From assembly GCA_013002105.1 (NCBI GenBank), contig JABDKS010001009.1, forward strand, positions 1 to 17,844: DNA of 17,844 nucleotides, read 5' to 3'. This document shows positions 15,666 to 17,844 of this stretch, one piece after another. Within the stretch, counting starts at the first letter, position 1. The number at the start of each line of letters is the position of its first letter. The translations under genes and the position numbers were made by a program. The notes beneath the pieces were generated by a model. It saw only the letters and a program-made list of their open reading frames with translations, did no database searches and was not told where the DNA came from. The stretch is from Pirellulaceae bacterium. Lineage in GTDB: Bacteria; Planctomycetota; Planctomycetia; Pirellulales; Pirellulaceae.

Positions 15666-16943
15666 TTGACGCGTCTTTGCATCATCAACGTCGTTGGCCT
15701 GACCCCTGCCCTGCTCCGCCACGCACCTTGCATTGCGGCGGTCGGCAAGACGCAACCTTGGTGCAGCCCGCTGCCCGCTGTCACCTGCACCTCCCAGGCG
15801 ACCATGTTGACCGGCTTGGCCCCGCGCGAACATGGCATCGTCGGTAACGGCTGGTACTATCGCGACACCCAAGAAATTCGATTCTGGCAGCAAGCCAACA
15901 CGTTGATACAGGGTGACAAATTCTACGATGGCGTCGAAACGGCCAAGATGTTTTGGTGGTTCAATCAATCCTCGGGAGTTCGCTACAGCGCGACGCCAAA
16001 ACCGCACTACGGCTGCGACGGTTCCAAAGTCTTTGATGTCCTGGATCACACCGAGTGCCAACTGACCGATCGGCTGGGACCTTTCCCTTTCTTTACCTTT
16101 TGGGGTCCCGGTGCCGGACTTTCCTGCAGCCAGTGGATCGCGGATGCCACCGCGCTGGTAATGCGACAAAAACGGCCGCAGCTGACGCTCGCTTATCTCC
16201 CACACCTGGACTACGACTTTCAACGCTTCCCCGATCAGGATCCGCTGCGTGTGGCAGAAGTCGATGCATGTGCCCAGCGGATCATCGACGCGGCCGACGA
16301 AACCGACACGCAAGTCATCGTCGTCAGCGAATATGGATTGGTTCCCGTCGCGAAGCCCGTGCACATCAACCGAGTCTTACGGCAGGCCGGTTGGCTTGGG
16401 GTTCGCGGTGGTCCGTTCGGCGAGATGTTGATGCCGGGTGAATCCGAGGCGTTTGCGGTGGCCGATCATCAACTGGCCCACATCTACGTTCGCGATCCCG
16501 CTCGGATCGACGAAGTCCGTTCGCACCTGCAATCCACCCAGGGCATCGATCGAGTCGTCGACCCAGCAGACTTGCAGCTGGATCATCCCCGCAGTGGCGA
16601 ACTGATCGCATTGGCCGATCCGGATGCCTGGTTCACCTATTACTATTGGACCGACAACGATCTAGCGCCCGACTTTGCTCGCACCGTCGATATCCATCGC
16701 AAACCTGGCTACGATCCGTGCGAACTGTTTTTGACCAGCAAGCCGCGAGCGTTGGCGCGCGTGGCACAAAAGAAACTCGGACTTCGCTACAAGATGGACG
16801 TGATTCCACTGGACGCCACACTCGTCCGCGGCAGCCACGGTCTGCATCCAAGTGATCCCAATGAGGGACCGTTGGTCATCGGACCGCAAGATCCACCCGC
16901 CGACATGCGCGATTTTTCGCGATACGTGCGCGGGCTGCTGTAG
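15666..16943 (+). CDS. Alkaline-phosphatase-like phosphodiesterase / nucleotide pyrophosphatase family protein
   Basis: 425 aa from TTG at 15666. No ATG fits: the family-like N-terminus RLCIINVVGLTPALL begins right after the TTG, and no clear ribosome site precedes it. The alkaline-phosphatase superfamily fold is indicated by PAVTCTSQATMLTGLAPREH (37-56), with T40 at the nucleophile position, then HGIVGNGWYYRD, YLPHLDYDFQRF (177-188), VVSEYGLVPV (219-228), the run FTYYYWTDNDLAPDFART (323-340), DIHRKPGYDP (342-351) and DATLVRGSHG (383-392). By eye several usual metal-ligand positions differ (see findings). No signal peptide, so probably cytoplasmic. It resembles the phosphodiesterase found with ebo-type prenyl-metabolite clusters (from memory), but no such partners are in the window. 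It follows the symporter by 72 bases. Substrate unknown. Confidence 0.88.
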   Translation: MTRLCIINVVGLTPALLRHAPCIAAVGKTQPWCSPLPAVTCTSQATMLTGLAPREHGIVGNGWYYRDTQEIRFWQQANTLIQGDKFYDGVETAKMFWWFNQSSGVRYSATPKPHYGCDGSKVFDVLDHTECQLTDRLGPFPFFTFWGPGAGLSCSQWIADATALVMRQKRPQLTLAYLPHLDYDFQRFPDQDPLRVAEVDACAQRIIDAADETDTQVIVVSEYGLVPVAKPVHINRVLRQAGWLGVRGGPFGEMLMPGESEAFAVADHQLAHIYVRDPARIDEVRSHLQSTQGIDRVVDPADLQLDHPRSGELIALADPDAWFTYYYWTDNDLAPDFARTVDIHRKPGYDPCELFLTSKPRALARVAQKKLGLRYKMDVIPLDATLVRGSHGLHPSDPNEGPLVIGPQDPPADMRDFSRYVRGLL

Positions 16944-16944
16944 C

Positions 16945-16969
16945 CGCTCGGACAGAGCGTTTACACGCT
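16945..16969. terminator. Short hairpins between convergent genes (possible bidirectional terminator)
   Basis: CGCTC-GGACA-GAGCG (16945-16959) and the overlapping AGCGT-TTAC-ACGCT (16956-16969) are mutually exclusive 5-bp stems in and beside the 17-base gap separating two converging genes. There is no long T-run. Position is the main argument for a terminator. Confidence 0.35.
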
Positions 16970-17779
16970 GGCCAGCGATGTTGCGTTAGACTGATCGCTG
17001 GTATCAGCTGAGCGATGGCGGACGATCATCGCTGCTGCGGTCACCGAAAACAGCACCGCAGTTAGCGCGACCAAATAATCGGGTTCACCACCTGCGATGC
17101 TGTAACCGCCAACCGAGGCCAATAGACAAGCGACGCCACAGAGCATCCCCTTTTTTGTAGCCGCCACGACGGATCGTTCAAACGGGTTTGGCTCAAGTTC
17201 GTTTCCGGTAATTCGCCAAAACTCTACGACGCAGCACACTCCCAGTGCCAAGTGCCAGAGCGTATGGAGAATCGAGATCATCAGTTTGGGAAGCGGTTGC
17301 CCCAGGGCCATGTAAGTCCCAACCACGACTGCAACCGGCACCGAACATCCGATCAAACCGACAAATAATCTCATCGCACGTTGTTTGATCGACCACGGTC
17401 GCGTTTCATTAATGCGATGACGAATCGACCGATCGACCAGCCAGCACATGAGCAAGGCAATCGACACGATCGAATACATCACCATGGACGAGGCAGAACT
17501 CGCGTAGGCGCCGACCACATAAAGTCGCCAGTGACAGATCAATTGCAGAACGCACATCGTCACAATCAATCCGCCCGCATTTTTTCGGTTTCGGTTTGAG
17601 TGTGTGCAAGCGAAAAGAAAGCCTGCCACGCTGCCAAAGACTAAACTCAAAAACAGCAGCATTGGATACAGACTTGGCACAAAGTGCATTGTTGCACCGA
17701 TCAGACAAGCGGCACCGACGCCCGATGCGACGATATCCGTAACGGTTCGATACAGCCGTAGGTGGGACGATTTTGTCAT
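16961..17779 (-). CDS. Polytopic membrane protein of unknown function
   Basis: 272 aa from ATG at 17779; an in-frame TTG one codon earlier is also possible. About eight hydrophobic segments can be drawn, roughly at residues 12-32, 36-57, 69-91, 95-115, 137-158, 165-186, 211-229 and 233-253. Basic patches such as HSNRNRKN (about 60-67) and DRSIRHRINETR (about 115-126) mark likely cytoplasmic loops. The C-terminus is short, polar and Ser/Asp-rich. I recognise no family motif. It converges on the phosphodiesterase gene with a 17-base gap. Its ATG may overlap the stop of an upstream minus-strand frame (TGATG), which would suggest translational coupling. Gene call fairly sure, function unknown. 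Confidence 0.8.
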   Translation of the reverse strand: MTKSSHLRLYRTVTDIVASGVGAACLIGATMHFVPSLYPMLLFLSLVFGSVAGFLFACTHSNRNRKNAGGLIVTMCVLQLICHWRLYVVGAYASSASSMVMYSIVSIALLMCWLVDRSIRHRINETRPWSIKQRAMRLFVGLIGCSVPVAVVVGTYMALGQPLPKLMISILHTLWHLALGVCCVVEFWRITGNELEPNPFERSVVAATKKGMLCGVACLLASVGGYSIAGGEPDYLVALTAVLFSVTAAAMIVRHRSADTSDQSNATSLASV

Positions 17780-17844
17780 CAAGAAATGTCTCTGGTGTTG
17801 ATGGCTGCGGGGACGTTGGTTTGTGCGGAAATCCAGTTGGGACG
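17779..17844 (-). CDS. Possible 3' end of an upstream minus-strand gene
   Basis: Reading in from the right edge, 21 codons are open (ending AAINTRDIS) before a TGA at 17781-17779 that shares its A with the ATG of the membrane-protein gene. The TGATG overlap is typical of coupled genes. Twenty-one codons is too short to exclude chance, so confidence is low. Confidence 0.3.
   Translation of the reverse strand, partial: RPNWISAQTNVPAAINTRDIS

Noticed and set aside
17417..17446. Second copy of the 12564-12583 palindrome region (GACGAATCGACCGAT shared)
   Set aside because: It lies inside the coding sequence of the membrane protein, loses the palindrome, and CGATCG-rich DNA makes such matches likely by chance.

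Overview
The window looks like chromosomal DNA of a planctomycete, most likely a Rhodopirellula/Pirellulaceae relative. This is an inference from gene content: an ExbD protein with an N-terminal zinc ribbon, a membrane-anchored TPR/PQQ-propeller protein whose N-terminus resembles the module next to planctomycete Ser/Thr kinases, an exported squalene-cyclase-repeat protein, weak Shine-Dalgarno signals, and long acidic or Ala/Pro-rich linkers. I saw no IS element, integrase, CRISPR array or clear sign of recent transfer.

Left two thirds (1-12431, minus strand). Eight genes run in one direction and probably form one operon or two closely coupled ones. In transcription order they are: exported squalene-cyclase-repeat/HEAT protein (10719-12431); single-pass membrane protein with a disordered linker and a C-terminal domain (9641-10573); MotA/TolQ/ExbB proton-channel protein (8703-9356); ExbD (8190-8654); ExbD with an N-terminal zinc ribbon (7319-8149); TPR plus PQQ-type beta-propeller membrane protein (3636-7040); secreted solute-binding protein of the SBP_bac_5 (oligopeptide/nickel-binding) type with a long N-terminal extension (1218-3569); and a predicted lipoprotein cut by the left edge (1-1161). 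The layout suggests a proton-motive-force-driven Exb/Tol-like machine with its own periplasmic components. No TonB, TolA, ABC permease or ATPase is visible, and the 310-aa protein has the topology and position of a TonB/TolA-like energy transducer. This cluster is the best candidate for an incompletely described system.

Middle (12432-13463). A mostly non-coding stretch carries a tRNA-Phe(GAA) gene at 13102-13174, a degenerate 17-bp repeat array, a palindrome upstream of the operon, and several hairpins.

Right part (13464-17844). On the plus strand are a sodium:alanine (AGCS) symporter with an N-terminal signal/linker extension and an inserted domain of about 88 residues, then a phosphodiesterase/nucleotide-pyrophosphatase family protein that starts at TTG. 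Convergent with these, on the minus strand, is a polytopic membrane protein of unknown function. A possible tail of a further minus-strand gene overlaps its start by one base at the right edge.
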